From Whalleya microplaca (lineage: Eukaryota; Ascomycota; Sordariomycetes; Xylariales; Xylariaceae): a stretch of 64,000 bases of DNA. Both the position numbers and the translations under genes were made by a program. Each line of letters begins with the position of its first letter. Position 1 is the stretch's first letter. Where the stretch lies: NCBI GenBank assembly GCA_022497155.1, contig MU385714.1:248001-312000 (forward strand). The letters run 5' to 3'. Below the pieces are notes generated by a model. The model worked only from the letters and a program-made list of their open reading frames with translations. It had not been told where the DNA came from and made no database searches. Of the stretch, positions 1-12,239 are shown one piece after another.

Positions 1-1934
1 GGCTATTACCTGGCGTAGCGATATCGTCGGGTACTACAAAACGAGAAGCGGTATGTTTAAGGATCTTCCGTCTCTCTCTGTTTGGGTCCGTCGGTTGGTT
101 TACCTTGTGGTCTGGAGGGTTTATTTGACCAATGGGCAACGCAGAAGACACATATAGCGAAGAAACGAGGGTCATATCTGTCTTTAGGGCAACAAGCTGA
201 TAAAACCGGACTCGTTGCTGGGCAAAAGTGCGTGCGGAATGCGTAAGCGTGTTTGAGCGCTCCAAGGTGACCATTAGGGGATGCAAATACATCGTATGTA
301 GCGCTACGCCTGGAGTTGCATCCTGAAGAACCTTTGGGGTAATAGCTTCGCTATGTAATGTCACCCTAGCAGGATCGGCCTTCATCATGTTCACACAGAA
401 GAGGTCTAGCCAAGGGCATCCGCTTGAGTAAATGTAGACTAATGATGTGGTCTTCTCAGGCGATATAACTCCCGGAGCAACAGTGAGCTTCAAAGTTTGA
501 CTGTAACCGTTTCTGAAGTGAGGACATGAGAGTATAATAGACCCTTGCTTCTGTAGCTCATCCCAATTCTGCCCAGGGGTCGAGTATACCCTGACCACCA
601 GTAGCCTCGAAGAGGTTAAGATAAAGACATATTGTGGATCCTGAGGGTTTTCATGTACATCAAGAATGAAATCCAAGCTTCCTTCTCGAACCAAATCCAA
701 GTTTGGCAAGAATTTGTTGCTAGTCAGATCCAATATCTTGACCTCCTTCGAATTACATATGAGTAATGTCGAAGATCGCTCAACTTGCGGAGAGACACTT
801 TGTGTTTGATTTACCTCTGAATCTTCGTCAAAATCGGACGCGTATGACTCCTCTAATGGGTTCGAACGGCCGATCCACATGATCTTATGCCATTGTGCTT
901 TCCCAGTCGCTCCGTGAGGAAGATGGCCTAGTACACCTTTTTCAATATGACCACATTTGGTGAGACTGATCTTAGGCTTTCGAGAAGTTTTTACTCTGAT
1001 TTGAGTAACGTCCCAAACACTCCAAAACCCACATTCATCGATGATACCAAGCTGGGGAGGATTCGATCTCGTGCCCGGATTGAACGATACATCGCAATGG
1101 GAATTGCCTCCTGTTTGGTCCTTCGAAAGACGAAAGAGCGGGTTTGCGGCAATACGAGAGGGGCTCCCATCGGCACTGCGCTGAGAACTTGATGGTGCCC
1201 TGAGATATTCCGGTTGAAACACATGTGTGCCTGAATCCCGTTGCACCACCAACCAACGCGTTGGGTCGTACCTTTTCGAGTCGACTATGCATTTTAGGCG
1301 ACGGATCGCACCGGCAGCTTCTTCCTCCCACAAGGCTGATTCTTCTTTCTCTAGATCAGCAAGTCGCAGCGAGACACTCTCATCCTCGCCCCATTGCCAT
1401 TCCTCTATGCTTGGTTTCGCTAGACGAAGTACGTCATTGGCTTCACCTGTAGCTACTGCAACCAAGGGTGCACCACTGACTTGTCGAGGCTCACTGATGT
1501 CCGTAAGTTCACCGATTGCAAACAGAGATGGATGCCATGGTAAATTCCCGTGAATCTGGGGTGATGCGCATGCTTCTCCTAGTTCATCGTGGATAACTTC
1601 ATTTCCTAGCCGAGCCTCAGGATGGTTCTTCAATAGCCATCTTTGCTGGCTCCGGCTTGTCTGCCATGGAGTGGCAGCAGATGTGTCCAGATACTGTATA
1701 TCAGCAGTAGCAGGAGTAGGATGCCACGCTTTGTGAAGACCAAGTTCCTTGAATACACGAGCTTTGTGTTATGTTAGCGAACGTCGACCGGATCATGACT
1801 GAACACCTACTGTCTTGAGCAAAGTTCCTCGTGGTTTGCCAGCCGCGATCCTCCGCCTTGCTTATTTCATAAGGTATATGCGAAAGACGTCCTGCGAGTC
1901 CAATGGATGATTCGGTTATGTGACGGTTAGTCAT
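1..1934 (-). CDS. RRN6-like RNA polymerase I initiation factor, partial at window edge
   Basis: Exon 1 is 1934..1811, a 49-nt intron follows (1810..1762), and exon 2 runs from 1761 through the left edge with no stop, giving about 628 visible residues. The start MTNRHITESSIGLAGRLSHI, then a Trp-rich segment (GWQTTRNF, WHPSLFAIGEL), a central RWLVVQR stretch and beta-propeller-like segments (LLICNSKEVKILDL, YVFILTSSRLLVVRV) resemble the fungal RRN6-like family. Its members are part of the core factor that recruits Pol I to the rDNA promoter in the nucleolus. Family assignment is by remembered similarity, so it is fairly but not fully certain; a generic WD-repeat protein is the alternative. The Ser-rich C-terminal part lies outside the window. 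The gene is divergent from SPC25, with about 690 bp between the starts. Confidence 0.78.
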
Positions 1935-2625
1935 TCGGAGAGCAAAGCTCGACAGAACTCCTCGTAGTTATGAGCCGTCCTTGACAGTACATAGCGATGC
2001 CTTGAAGGGTCTCGGAACAGAAGCCAAGGTTGAAACTAGAAACAATACAATTTAAGACTGTTCAAAAACACACAAAGCTGATGCTCACATTCGAAATTCA
2101 CAAGGGGAAGAAAGATGTAGTAACGATAAAATGGGAAATGTTGATTAAATCTTTAAAAAGTCACCGTAAGGCTTATCTTATCGCGATGCTGTTAGGGAAC
2201 TTCTAATGCTATCAACGACAGCCCAGGTCTTAAGAGGCATGAAGAAGTGTGGTCCATTGTCCATTTCATTGCTAATTGGATAAATACGACAAATGCATAG
2301 ACTGCACCGCTATCTGCGAGTTATATTCCTGTTTTGCTACTGGCCTTGGAACATAAAGCTGTGGTAAGTGGTGTGACTGTTAGTGGTCGAGGTCCCTATG
2401 GTGGCTTGCCAAGACATGTACAGGGCGCTCGGCAACGAAAATAAACATCTACTTGCAGTAAGGGAACCTAGTCGGCACATGCAAGCGGTCCCACGATTTT
2501 ACAGATTACAAAGTACGGAATACAAACAACTCAATCCATCAAACTTCAGATTGCCGACTCCCACACTAGACAAACCGACCTTCAATACAACAGCGCATTC
2601 ATTTGAATGACAAAAGCGAACCAAA
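1935..2625. promoter_or_regulatory. Divergent promoter region, RRN6-like / SPC25
   Basis: This is a gene-less stretch of about 690 bp between two divergently transcribed genes, so it should hold both promoters. I see no open frame of coding character and no recognisable RNA. A moderately AT-rich core lies at about 2040-2200. Confidence 0.4.
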
Positions 2626-3499
2626 ATGACTTCAGCATTCGAATCCTCCCTATCCTCAAGTATGAGTGGTCGCCAGCCGATATCGACAACGGCTCCCTCA
2701 ATGGCAGACTCCCTACCTAGCATCAACTTCGGCTTCGACGAACTGCGCGATCGCATGAACAAGTTCAGTGCGAAATTCGATGCCTTCATCGAGCAAGGGC
2801 GAAAGCGCGTGTTGGAAGAGCGCAACCAATTCCGCATGAACGTGGCCGAGCTACAAGGTAAGAAGAAGCACACACAAATCTCCCTACCTACCTATACGTC
2901 TCGATGTCTAGGCATGTTCGCGCAAGGGCTAAAATCAACCCACCGAAATAGAGGACCAGCGCATGAAGAAGAAGGACGCCGAGATACTGCAGCACAAGAC
3001 GAACACGCACCAGCAGATGATCTCGAAAGAAACAGCCGAGACGCGCGAGATGCAGGCCGCGATCGCCTCGCTGAGCGCGCAGCGCGACAAGAACCAGGGG
3101 CTGCGCGACGCGCTGAAGGCGCAGATCGCGGAAACACAAAAAGAAATCGACGCGCGGCTGGCGGCGCAGCGCGCGCACGCCGCGCACGTCGAGGCGCAGG
3201 CGCGCTTCAACGTGCCCGAGCTCGACTTCTGGATCTCCAACCTGTGCCTCAAGATCGAGGGCGCCGGCCAGACCGACCGCCTCAAGTTCGTGTACACGCA
3301 CATCGACGAGAAGAACTGGGAGCGCGAGGCCTGGTTCGAGCTCAGCACCCTGTCCCGGGACTACGATGTCCGCCACTGCAGGCCGAAGCTCGAGCGCGAG
3401 AAGGTGGATCGGGTCTTGGAGCGGGTTAATGAGACGAGGGAGCTGGTGGTGCTGCTGAAAGGCATGCGGGAGCTGTTTGTGGAAGCGATGAAATCGTGA
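2626..3499 (+). CDS. SPC25: Kinetochore protein Spc25 (Ndc80 complex)
   Basis: Two exons (2626..2857 and 2952..3499) around a 94-nt intron give 259 residues. Spc25 pairs with Spc24 and anchors the Ndc80 complex to the inner kinetochore. The N-terminus is low complexity and leads into SLPSINFGFDELRDRMNKF. A long coiled coil covers roughly residues 45-150 (AEILQHKTNTHQQMISKETA, then DKNQGLRDALKAQIAETQ). The C-terminal RWD-type globular domain begins near ELDFWISNLCLKIEG and contains KFVYTHIDEKNWEREAWFEL. Length and domain order match fungal Spc25. The intron joins phase 1 (CAA G / AG GAC) to restore EDQRMKKKD. Exon 2 is strikingly GC-rich compared with exon 1 and gives long antisense open frames, which are shadows. 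MZT1 follows 0.4 kb downstream on the same strand. Confidence 0.93.
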
Positions 3500-3896
3500 G
3501 GCATGTTTTCTATTACGTGCATGGTGTCCGGAGTTCTACAGATAACGAATACTCAGGTTTGGTTAGAATTCAATATCATGATCGAGTTATGGACTTTATA
3601 CCCCAACTTGGCTTCCTGTCTCCTCTGCAGCCCTTCTAGCAGTTTTTCTAAATAAAGTGATATCCGTCATGTATATCGCATCTGCCTTGCCTTAGAATGT
3701 GTCTGTACCTGGCAAGGTGATGCTGGGTAGGACAGTTGCAACCAGCTGTTGCTCAGTAAAGCCAATTGGCAGCCCTGCACCTCCACACGCGTCTTCTCCC
3801 CTGCAACGTCAAGGTACCTACAGTAATTCATCTACATCTCCCTGGTCTGTTATTGCTTCGATATCAATCACACGGTTTCCCATAAAAATTGCAATA

Positions 3897-4247
3897 ATGC
3901 CACCGCCTACTGCCAGAGACGACAACGAGAAGCAGCAGGCTGCCCAGCAAGCAGTTGACATTCTGCACGAGATCTCCACCATCCTGGTCAGTATACACGT
4001 CCGTTTGAAGAGGACGACCAAGACTAAAGTATCTGTAGAACTGCCATCTGGACCGCCGGACATTGTCCGTTTGCATTTCCATGATCGAGAATGGTGTAAA
4101 TCCAGAGGCACTCGCGGTAGGTTCATGTTCTTAGTCCTACATACTGATCTGCCCCGAAGCTAACAATCATGTTTGATCAAGAATGTCGTCCAATTCTTGC
4201 GAAAGGAGGCACAAAAGGCAGATTTTGCACGAGAAGCCGAAGGGTAG
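3897..4247 (+). CDS. MZT1: Mitotic-spindle organizing protein 1 (MOZART1)
   Basis: Three small exons (3897..3986, 4039..4116, 4182..4247) with introns of 52 and 65 nt encode 77 residues. All joints are phase 0. MOZART1 binds the N-termini of gamma-tubulin complex proteins and is needed to recruit and activate the complex at microtubule-organizing centres. Visible hallmarks are [20 protein letters not shown], then [20 protein letters not shown], which match the family's three-helix core across essentially its whole length. An unspliced reading from 3699 exists but ignores both introns; the ATG at 3897 begins the conserved region. The gene is convergent with the CHY/RING gene. Confidence 0.92.
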
Positions 4248-4638
4248 CATGGAGTCAACTCACAGAGCGCGTCTGCGTGAATATATCTCCTTGTATTAGC
4301 ATAGGCGAGGCGTTTGGCGTTTAGTTATGTTGATGTATTCATGTTGATGAGAGCATCATGTGAGATATCTGATCTGAATAATGCCCAAGTTGTAATTGTT
4401 CGGCGAAGGCCACAATCATTAAAAACCCCTTTCCATTTGACGCTTTTGCAAGGTGCCAGGCTTTTCTAGGAACGACGGACCGACCGCCGACTCTACAGTG
4501 TTATACTGTTTTACACAATAATAATCCAATCTTTTGCCCTAAACCAGCTGGTATTTCCTCATGCAGTCATGCCGTACCTGAACGCCCTTCACATGTAGAC
4601 CACCCAGAATTTTAGCCAATCCGTGGCAGCCGCCGCTT
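4248..4638. other. Convergent intergenic region (MZT1 / CHY-RING)
   Basis: About 390 bp lie between two gene 3' ends and presumably contain both 3' UTRs. Nothing else is recognised. Confidence 0.4.
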
Positions 4639-6743
4639 CTATCGGTGACCTAATAATTCAAATTCATCCAGATCGTCATCCTCGTCCCCGTCTTCTATTT
4701 CCTCCTCATCTTCTGACGACGATTCCGACTCGGCTTCGGAAGCGCCCCCATCATCATCATTCTCCTCGTCATCGTCGTCGTTCGACGCTATGCTACGAGG
4801 GAGCCGACGCCAGAATCCCAGAATATCTTCTTTATCTTCTTCCTCCTCCTCTTCCGCCAGGGAGCAGCCTGCCGGGAAATTCCAATTCGATGTATTCGGA
4901 ACGAGTGATACTGACCGAGCAAGTCTGTCGGGGATTGCCGGGTCTAGGCCAGGTTCGCCCACCGTCGTGCGCGCAACATTAGACGAATGACGCCGCCTTA
5001 TCTCCCGTGCGCCGGCGGATTCTAGCCCTTCGATGGGCCCCTGGTTCCCTGAAGCTGACAGCCGGGAGAACTCGGCGCCCCGTCCCAGGAAGTCTGTGCC
5101 GACGACTTCATCAGCCAGACCGAGAATCCGGAGCTGCGCAGTATTATATGATAGGCAGACGGCACACTTCAGACCTAACCAGTGATACTTGACAGAGCTT
5201 TTGGCGGAACAATCGTTGCATAGGATAAGCGCCCGTGTGTCTTGGAACTCGGGCGGCATAGGCTGCGATTCGATTGCCATGTCGAGGTTGCGGAACTGCA
5301 ATTCCATGTTTGCGAGACTTTTATTGCAGATCGGGCATTTATAGGCAACCTTCATATGCTGATCTAGGCATTGTCGATGTATGCTATGTCCACATTTCAT
5401 GAAACATAGAGCCTTGGGTGAGGTGAACATGTATTCGCCACAAATGGGACAGTCGCAATCGGTGGATCTCTCAATACACTTGTGATCCTTTTCTTTACCA
5501 ATGGCGATACAGGCACAGCATGTCTATTGACGCTAGTCAGCTTAATGATCCTGATTTCGAATTGACATCCTACCTTGCAGTGGAAGAAGTCTTTCCCAAG
5601 TCCTCTCCCAATTCTACAAATACCACAGTCGTTACAATGATAGACAGGTTTGTCGGGATTGTCGTTCCACAACTTGCAGATACTACAATAATATCTGGCA
5701 GCTGATGCGCCGCAGGCGGCACAAGCCTCACCAGCTCGTTGCGCAGTGCCACAGAACATACATAGCATATTCTTGGTGTCCTTCCTGATCAATGTATGGC
5801 TTTCGACTTTGTCGTGGCAGAAACGACATGTGTACCATCGATTGCAAGTAGAGCATTGCAGCTTAACATTCCGCCTATAGTGTTCGCAGCCGAGGGGTTG
5901 ATAGTCTGAATATTCAGGGTCCACTGCATCTTCACTACCGTCGGCTTCTACCGGCGCAAACGTAGGTTGCACATCTTCTGGTGTCAGTATGAAGTCTTCA
6001 AGAGGTTCTGCCTCCCCTAGGGCGTTTTGCCAAAATCGGAAGGATTCTAAGGGGCCTTGAGGCGCTCGTTGCTCTAAAGTCACCGGGCTAGATGGCGTAA
6101 GGGGCCGTTCGGCGGGGACTGTGCGCCGTGACTTTGTGTAGCCTTCCATCAATAGATGGTGCATCAGACGGGCTTTCTCGGACGGTTCGAGATTCTGAGC
6201 TTGGATGGCGAATATGCGCCTTCTCATTATGCCCATCCCATCATCTTCGGGCAAGGATTTGCGCCGTCCGTTCCTCGATGGAGGGAAGTCGATTTCAGGC
6301 GACCCCCTATCCCTATTATCCCCATCCCCATCCATGTTCGAGCCGGTAGGGGGTATCGGTTCGCCTTGGCCTTCTAGATTTCGACGACTACGTTGACGGC
6401 TAGACGTGCTAGAACTGTAAACGCTACCGAGATTCACGACATCGCTGGGCTGGCCACCGCTTCCGCGCAGGCCAGCTACACCACTTTGCAGGCTTGTTTG
6501 GATGGAACTCCGCGACGAAAAGGGAGATGCTGGGGTTCCCTCTATCTTATCCTCGTCGGTCTCTAATATGACATCTTCACGGCTGTCCTTGAATTCTTTG
6601 ACTGATTGGGGAGGGGGGACGGAGACGGAGTCGGAGTTATTGAGGTTACTAGACGACAGTGAAAAGCGTCGTGCTTGTCGTATGACCGGATTCACCAGCA
6701 AATCGGCGACGAGGGACGTCATTGGCAAAGCGGACGATGGCAA
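4639..6743 (-). CDS. CHY-type and RING zinc-finger protein (Pirh2/RCHY1-like E3 ligase)
   Basis: Two exons (6743..5574 and 5523..4639) flank a 50-nt intron and give 684 residues. The N-terminal ~275 residues are Ser/Pro-rich and look disordered. Then comes a CHY zinc finger (GCEHYRRNVKLQC...CRFCHDKVESH...MLCMFC) and a CTCHY finger (CSICKLWND...YHCNDCGICR...FFHCK), with the intron falling here. A RING-H2 (CPICGEYMF...CGHSIHRQCLDQH...YKCPIC) follows, then a C-terminal zinc ribbon (LCNDC...KCAVC). This order is that of Pirh2/RCHY1 ubiquitin ligases. The last ~120 residues end in a strongly acidic Asp/Glu/Ser tail. The human relative targets p53, but fungi lack that substrate, so the substrate here is unknown. 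The long disordered head and acidic tail make it more than twice the size of the human protein. Confidence 0.9.
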
Positions 6744-7645
6744 AGTGATTACTGGGTATGATCTCTGTTCATGGCTCTAGTAAGGCGAAGCGGTATAGAC
6801 TAGAATAGGAAAAACAGAGGTTATTAGGTTACGCATGTACAGGTGAGATAAATGGCGAGAGAAGGGCTCCTTAGTAAGGACCGTGTGTCGTCCGACTGGC
6901 CAGTGACATCAACCGCAGGTTAGCAGTTGATCCTGATCGGGAGATGGATGGATGGCATTTTACATAGATTGGAGCGATTCTGGTTACCGCAAGACACGCG
7001 ACCCCGCTATAATGAAAGTCCATGAAAGCGTGCAGGTGCTAATTAAAACTGTATGTAATCCGTACTTAAGGTATGTATAAGTACATCCATATGTACATAC
7101 AAATTGAACCAACATTGAAGGTTACGAGTTACAAATTACCACCAGCCTGGCTGCCTGAGCGGCAAGCCTAGGTACATAGCTTCGGCGGGCAGCGGGCAGC
7201 AGGCATCGGCCGTTACATCCTCCGTGCTTCTCAATAGTCTGGACAGTCTCACAGTCCAGGCGGCACCTGAGGGCCACATTGAAAAGCACTAACCTTAGCT
7301 TCTGCACCTTCGGCCACACGATGCCGCCCCTGAGCATTGGCCAGCCCAATTGAGAGCCTTTTGAAGTTTTCTAGAAATTCCATACAGTTGGACAGTCTAC
7401 ATATCGAGATATCTATATTTACGTACGTGTGAACAGCTTGGTCGCTGAGGTCTCTCCCTTGCGTCGGGCAATTGATATATCTGGACAGGTTGGAAACACC
7501 TGGCCGATCACGTACTAAGCAAGCCACGGCAGCAGAGCAGCAGCGCAGCAGCACAGCTAGAGACCTATTTTTACCTCAATTTCAGACATTTCTTTGATAG
7601 TCTCAAGACACTGGTTGCTCCGCGCGGTTTACCAAGGTCAGGACC
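6744..7645. other. Intergenic region between CHY-RING and DUF1763 genes
   Basis: About 900 bp between divergent genes. It holds TACATA-type short repeats near 7070-7105 and no supported gene. Short open frames here lack splice context and coding character. Confidence 0.4.
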
Positions 7646-8099
7646 ATGTCCGAGTACACAGTCATCCACGCCTACCGCCACCTATATCGAGGACTTCTCC
7701 ATGCTGTTCAATTCGCAAAGCCAGCCCGGTATATAGTTCGAGCCCAGTTGCGGAAAGCCTTCACTGAGCCAGGGGCGGCTAAGCTTGATCAACAACGCCT
7801 TGTTAGGACCCTGATGTTCTTGCAAGCAGCCGCCAGGGAGAAGGGGATAGAGCATACTGTTCTTAAGACTCTTATACATACAGCCTATTTCCGGTATCAC
7901 CATGATCGAGATACTTGGAAAATTGTCCAAATCCAGAAGAAAACCATCAACAGGTAACTCAACTCTACAAGCTTCCACTACACGTGACTAAAAGGCCTTT
8001 AGACTAGAAAAGGAACAGCACATAATCGACACAGCCTACAAGCATTATGATATGACTGTGGCTATGCTCAACAAGACTATGGGTTTGTACTTGCGATAG
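7646..8099 (+). CDS. Small DUF1763-type (LYR-like) protein
   Basis: Two exons (7646..7953 and 8003..8099) around a 49-nt intron encode 134 residues. The start MSEYTVIHAYRHLYRGLLHA is in a good ACC-ATG context. The rest is basic and helical, with the pattern AYRHLYRGLL followed by VRTLMFLQAAAREKG and, after the intron, LEKEQHIIDTAYKHYD. This matches the fungal DUF1763 family as I remember it. The Y-R-x-L-Y-R pattern resembles LYR proteins that act as small mitochondrial assembly adaptors, and a mitochondrial role is only an inference from that. No catalytic motif or membrane segment is seen. Confidence 0.72.
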
Positions 8100-8717
8100 A
8101 GAGGCGCCCGACCGGATGCAAAGCAATAAAGCACCCAGATACCTACCCATGTCGACTGACGACTCACCTCCAACTCCAGCTGATGATCTATTGGATGTTG
8201 CGGTCTTGTGCAGATCAATACATTCCTTTCCTGACTTGCCATTTCTTCTCCATGGTCTGTGCGGATTATTTCCTGCATTGTCGTTCAGGATCGGCATCCC
8301 GTTTAGAGTGCGACATCAAATATGTCACTCGCGAACCCCATGCTCATTTGTTGGTAGAGACTCCAGCTGTTGGTACCGACGCTACTTGGAAGGATATACA
8401 GTCATATATTTACTCCAAACCCCTCACGAACATCTCTCGGAGCTAACGGAAGTCTGGGCTGCAAGTAATCTAAACGTCGTCTGTCGATGGGTTACACGCA
8501 GAAGCTTAGATATACCGATATCAAGCGGGATGCAACTTAACTTTATCGTTAATCGGTTATACTAAAAAGAAGCAATGACGAATGGTCTGGTCTGGGAGAG
8601 CCAGACGCTTTTTCTTGCCCTAGTGTACCAGGCTTGCGATGACGAAAAGGCCAATCAAACGATACTCAAATCTAAGCTTTTGCAACCCACCTACCCACGC
8701 CGCGTTTCGACTGTCGA

Positions 8718-8749
8718 GTGACGGGTGACGGGTGACGGGTGACGGGTGA
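8718..8749. repeat. Tandem repeat, unit GTGACGG
   Basis: Four full copies of a 7-bp unit plus a partial copy are directly visible. Confidence 0.9.
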
Positions 8750-9290
8750 GAGGATCTTCATCTTTGCTGGGTACAACGGCAATTGTTCCATACTCGTAAG
8801 GTGACTAAAACCTACAGGTAACAATCGATCGACCTTAGGTAGTAAAGAATAAAGTTCATGACAAAGACTGGGTAACATCAAGCGCCTGATGAGTGATCTA
8901 CTTCCATGAGGACGATACGTATGTACGTATCTAGGTATGTACCAGCGGGCAGTGTGTGCATGGACACAGCATCTGTGGGATAGATCTACCTGGAGTAGGC
9001 AGCTAATGAGCCCTAATGGGGTTGAGGGTCGGAAGGAGAGAGTATCAGAGTGTGTATGTATGCGTAATTATCCACCACATACCATACCTAACATACCAAC
9101 ATACCAGGTAACCATCCCACCTGGCAGCTTGGGGACGGTCCGTGAGCATTACTTACATACAGTACGTGCATACGTAGATAATAGATATTTTATGTAATTG
9201 TTGCCGTCTGTCAGTCAATCTGGTGAGGACCGGACGTTGATGACATCCATTCGAATGACCCGTACATGATCGACGGCCTTCACTCATACG

Positions 9291-9317
9291 TACTGTACTG
9301 TACTGTACTGTACTGTA
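9291..9317. repeat. Microsatellite (TACTG)n
   Basis: Five perfect pentanucleotide copies plus a partial copy. Confidence 0.9.
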
Positions 9318-9652
9318 TGTATGCAAGCTCTAGCTACATACTTGTATGAGACGGTCGGACTGGCCACAGCTGGCTGGGTGGGCTTTTTGGAGTGACTTTA
9401 ACTGGCTGCGATTGGCAATTGATTGAGTGTAATTATGGGGAAGCTGGAGATAGCCGTGTATAGTGCTACATAGTGTACATACATAGCACTCGCCTTCTAG
9501 GCCCGGTAGCGCACCCGTAGCGTCCCCGCCGCCCCGAAACTGTCCAACCGTCTGCTGCGGCCTGGTTCGACCAGCCGAGCCAGCTTCCCCATCTCTCGCC
9601 ATCCAGTGCCATCACTGCCTTATCAACTACCTATGCTGCTATGTATGTACAC

Positions 9653-9680
9653 ACATACATACATACATACATACATACAT
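9653..9680. repeat. Microsatellite (ACAT)n
   Basis: Seven perfect tetranucleotide copies; similar ACAT/TACA runs recur elsewhere in the intergenic DNA of this window. Confidence 0.9.
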
Positions 9681-10200
9681 AGGTAGACTGCTGGACTGCC
9701 ACACTCTCTCACACACGTACACATACGCACATACATAGTACGCACATACTCACACCATACGGCCATAACACCACACCACACCACTTCCAAAACAACAACT
9801 GGGGGGGTCCAGTCCCAATGTCATTCCTTTGTGTGCTTGGAACAAACCCCGCAGAAAACCAGGCCTTGGCCAAATCATAGCATCCTTCGAGTATCGACGA
9901 TAAGTACTGTACTATCGACCATCGACTATCGACTGTGAATGAATTACTTCAACCGTCATCACTAAGCTTCCCTTCACCTGCAAATCAACACTCACGACCC
10001 CGCATCAACCCTACTTATACACATCAACCACCAAATAAAAAACCCCCCCCATCGAGTCCTCACAGTTAGGGATCTTGATGGCATATCTCTTGCCAGCAGT
10101 TGACGCTACTGTATCGCGACCGCGCCGATGACTCTGGTCCTCCTCCCGAGGCCATTGTCTGAAGCTCTACCGCAATACACCTTCTGCTGAATACTGAGCC

Positions 10201-11538
10201 ATGCCAGCTGAGTCCAATGTCCAAGATGTCACCAGCCCGATCCCGACTCGGACCATGCCTCAGCTCAGCGGCGGAAGTGAGAAGCCACGGAGGTGGATAA
10301 AACGTTACCGCACAGAGACCGCCGCCAGCACGGCTAGTGTCCTGTCTACCGTCACTGCCTTCCCTCTCGACAGCGTCAAGACTCGCATGCAGACCTACCC
10401 TTATTCGGGCGTGCTGGACTGCGTGCGAGTCACATACAAGTCGGAGGGCATTCGTGGTTTCTTTCGAGGTACGTTTTCTAAGCTCCCCGTGTAGTAGACC
10501 ACGAGCTGTTGTAGACCACAAGCTGTAGACCAACGAGCTACCTTGGGTTAGCTGGTTAGCTGGTCATGCAGCCCACGAACGCCATGGCTAACCCCACCCT
10601 ATTCGCATGTAGGCGTATTCGCTCCCTTAGCCAGTGTCACTCTTGTGCGAACCATTTCCTTCTCGATCTACCAACGCTCCAAACACGTCTATTCCGACTG
10701 GATGAGTAGCCACCTGGGCTTTTGTCCACTTGAACATGTCAGCAAAGCAGGCGCCTATCCGAATCTTGGAACCATTGCCTGCTTTGGCGCTGCGGGAGCC
10801 ACTGCTGGCTCCGGCATCACCTTTGTAGCTTGTGAGTTGGACATGTGACTTCAATTGTGCTTCGAATTGGAATTAATTGATGGTGGAATCAGGTCCGTTC
10901 GAGTTAACGAAATTGAGCGCCCAAGTATCGGTTCTCATGGCGAACCAGAAAAATGCGGATCCCCAAAGACAAGCCATTGCTCTAAGCTATCACAATAAAG
11001 GGACCTTTAAGACCCTAGCCAACATAGTCAAGCACCGAGGTTTCAGTGGGATGTACACTGGACTAAACTTGCATTTGTGTATGCTTGCCCCGAGCAGACA
11101 CTTCCATTGATTAAGCTAACGCAGGTGAAGTGCGAGATACTCTTGGAACGGGAATCTACTTCGCCACGTACGAGAGCGGGAAGCAGTTGTTGACGACCAT
11201 GAGTGGGAAAGATGCCCACAAGAACCCCATTGCGGTTCTCGCTTCCGGCGCTCTCTGCGGCATCGTCTCATGGGCTCTCATATGTTTGTACCCCCGCATC
11301 ATCGTACGACATACGCGCTGACACTCCACTACCAGATCCCATCGACTCCGTCAAGAGCATCTACCAGCGGAACGCACTGATGTACTCGAAGGGGCAGAAA
11401 GTCCCAATACCCAAAATCCACTTTTTCCGGCGAGATATGTACCGTGGGCTGGGAGTGTCCATGGGACGCTCCGCAGCCGTCAACGCTGTGTTCTTCTCGG
11501 CATTCGAGTTCTTGAAGAAGCAAATCAAGGACAACTAG
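10201..11538 (+). CDS. Mitochondrial carrier family (SLC25) protein
   Basis: Five exons (10201..10468, 10613..10831, 10893..11078, 11125..11283, 11336..11538) encode 344 residues. All four joints are phase 1 and restore carrier motifs. Three repeats are seen, each opened by the carrier signature: PLDSVKTRMQ, PFELTKLSAQ and PIDSVKSIYQ. Each repeat continues to a matrix-helix/Gly-rich segment (GIRGFFRGVFAPL, GFSGMYTGLNLHL, MYRGLGVSMGRSA). The protein should sit in the inner membrane as six helices and exchange small metabolites. The transported substrate cannot be read from sequence by eye. The second repeat holds an inserted loop (SAQVSVLMANQKNADPQ). The Pro/Ser-rich N-terminal ~40 residues are probably disordered. 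Confidence 0.9.
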
Positions 11539-12239
11539 GTCCAGAGACTGGACAACCCCGTAACGAAACAAGGAATTATTAATAGGAAGGGATGAATATG
11601 GCCATCGTACCTGGGAGTATGGTGTGGCAGGGTGGGTGTGTAACCACGGCGTTGAAATGGATGCATCAAGGGTTAGTCGGCACTGTGCCATGGAATTGGT
11701 AACACTGAGGAAATATTTCGAACGACACGGTGGGACTTGTCATCATCCGTATGATGTTGATGTTATTGCGAGAATCTTGAAACCGAGATGGGCAAGTTTA
11801 CCCTCGCTTGCACATGAAACATTTCGGGTTACTTGTAAATTCAAGAGATGCATGGTATTGCATGTCTTCGGGACGTGAGCTGGACCGCTCAAATGATGAT
11901 GATCATCTGATTGATTGATCACGCATGTTTCGTCAAAACGTAACTGCATGATGATGGGCTTTTCTCGCCCTCTTAAGTAGTATACAACAATAATAACCAC
12001 CATCAATGTGAGCATCACAGACGACGCATTGCGGCTTCTTTCTCTCTCTTATTACCCTGAGTCTATCCCTGACGCAAGAAAATGTCAAGCATCCGTGTGA
12101 AACGCCAACCCTAGAAAGATGCAGTACTCCTATTCTTAGCCCGTTGTAGGCGTTTTCTCGATGCACTCGATACCATCGCCCAATGCCACACAAAAAATCA
12201 CCTCAAACACGCACGACCTCATCCTTCCTGCCTTCCTCC
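11539..12239. other. Convergent intergenic region (carrier / MOB1)
   Basis: About 700 bp between two 3' ends. AT-rich in part, with several short open frames that have no recognisable content. Confidence 0.4.

Larger units (their letters stand above)
8100..10200. other. Gene-poor intergenic region with short tandem repeats
   Basis: Two kilobases between the DUF1763 gene and the mitochondrial carrier. It contains a 7-bp tandem repeat, a pentanucleotide repeat and a tetranucleotide repeat (listed separately), plus a cluster of ATCGAC copies near 9890-9935. The 450-nt open frame at 8116-8565 shows no recognisable domain and is probably chance. Confidence 0.45.

Noticed and set aside
2888..3376. 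162-codon minus-strand frame across SPC25 exon 2
   Set aside because: It is antisense to a clear Spc25 exon; the GC-rich coding sequence keeps the opposite strand open.
8116..8565. 149-codon plus-strand frame downstream of the DUF1763 gene
   Set aside because: No domain, no splice context and cysteine/leucine-rich chance composition.
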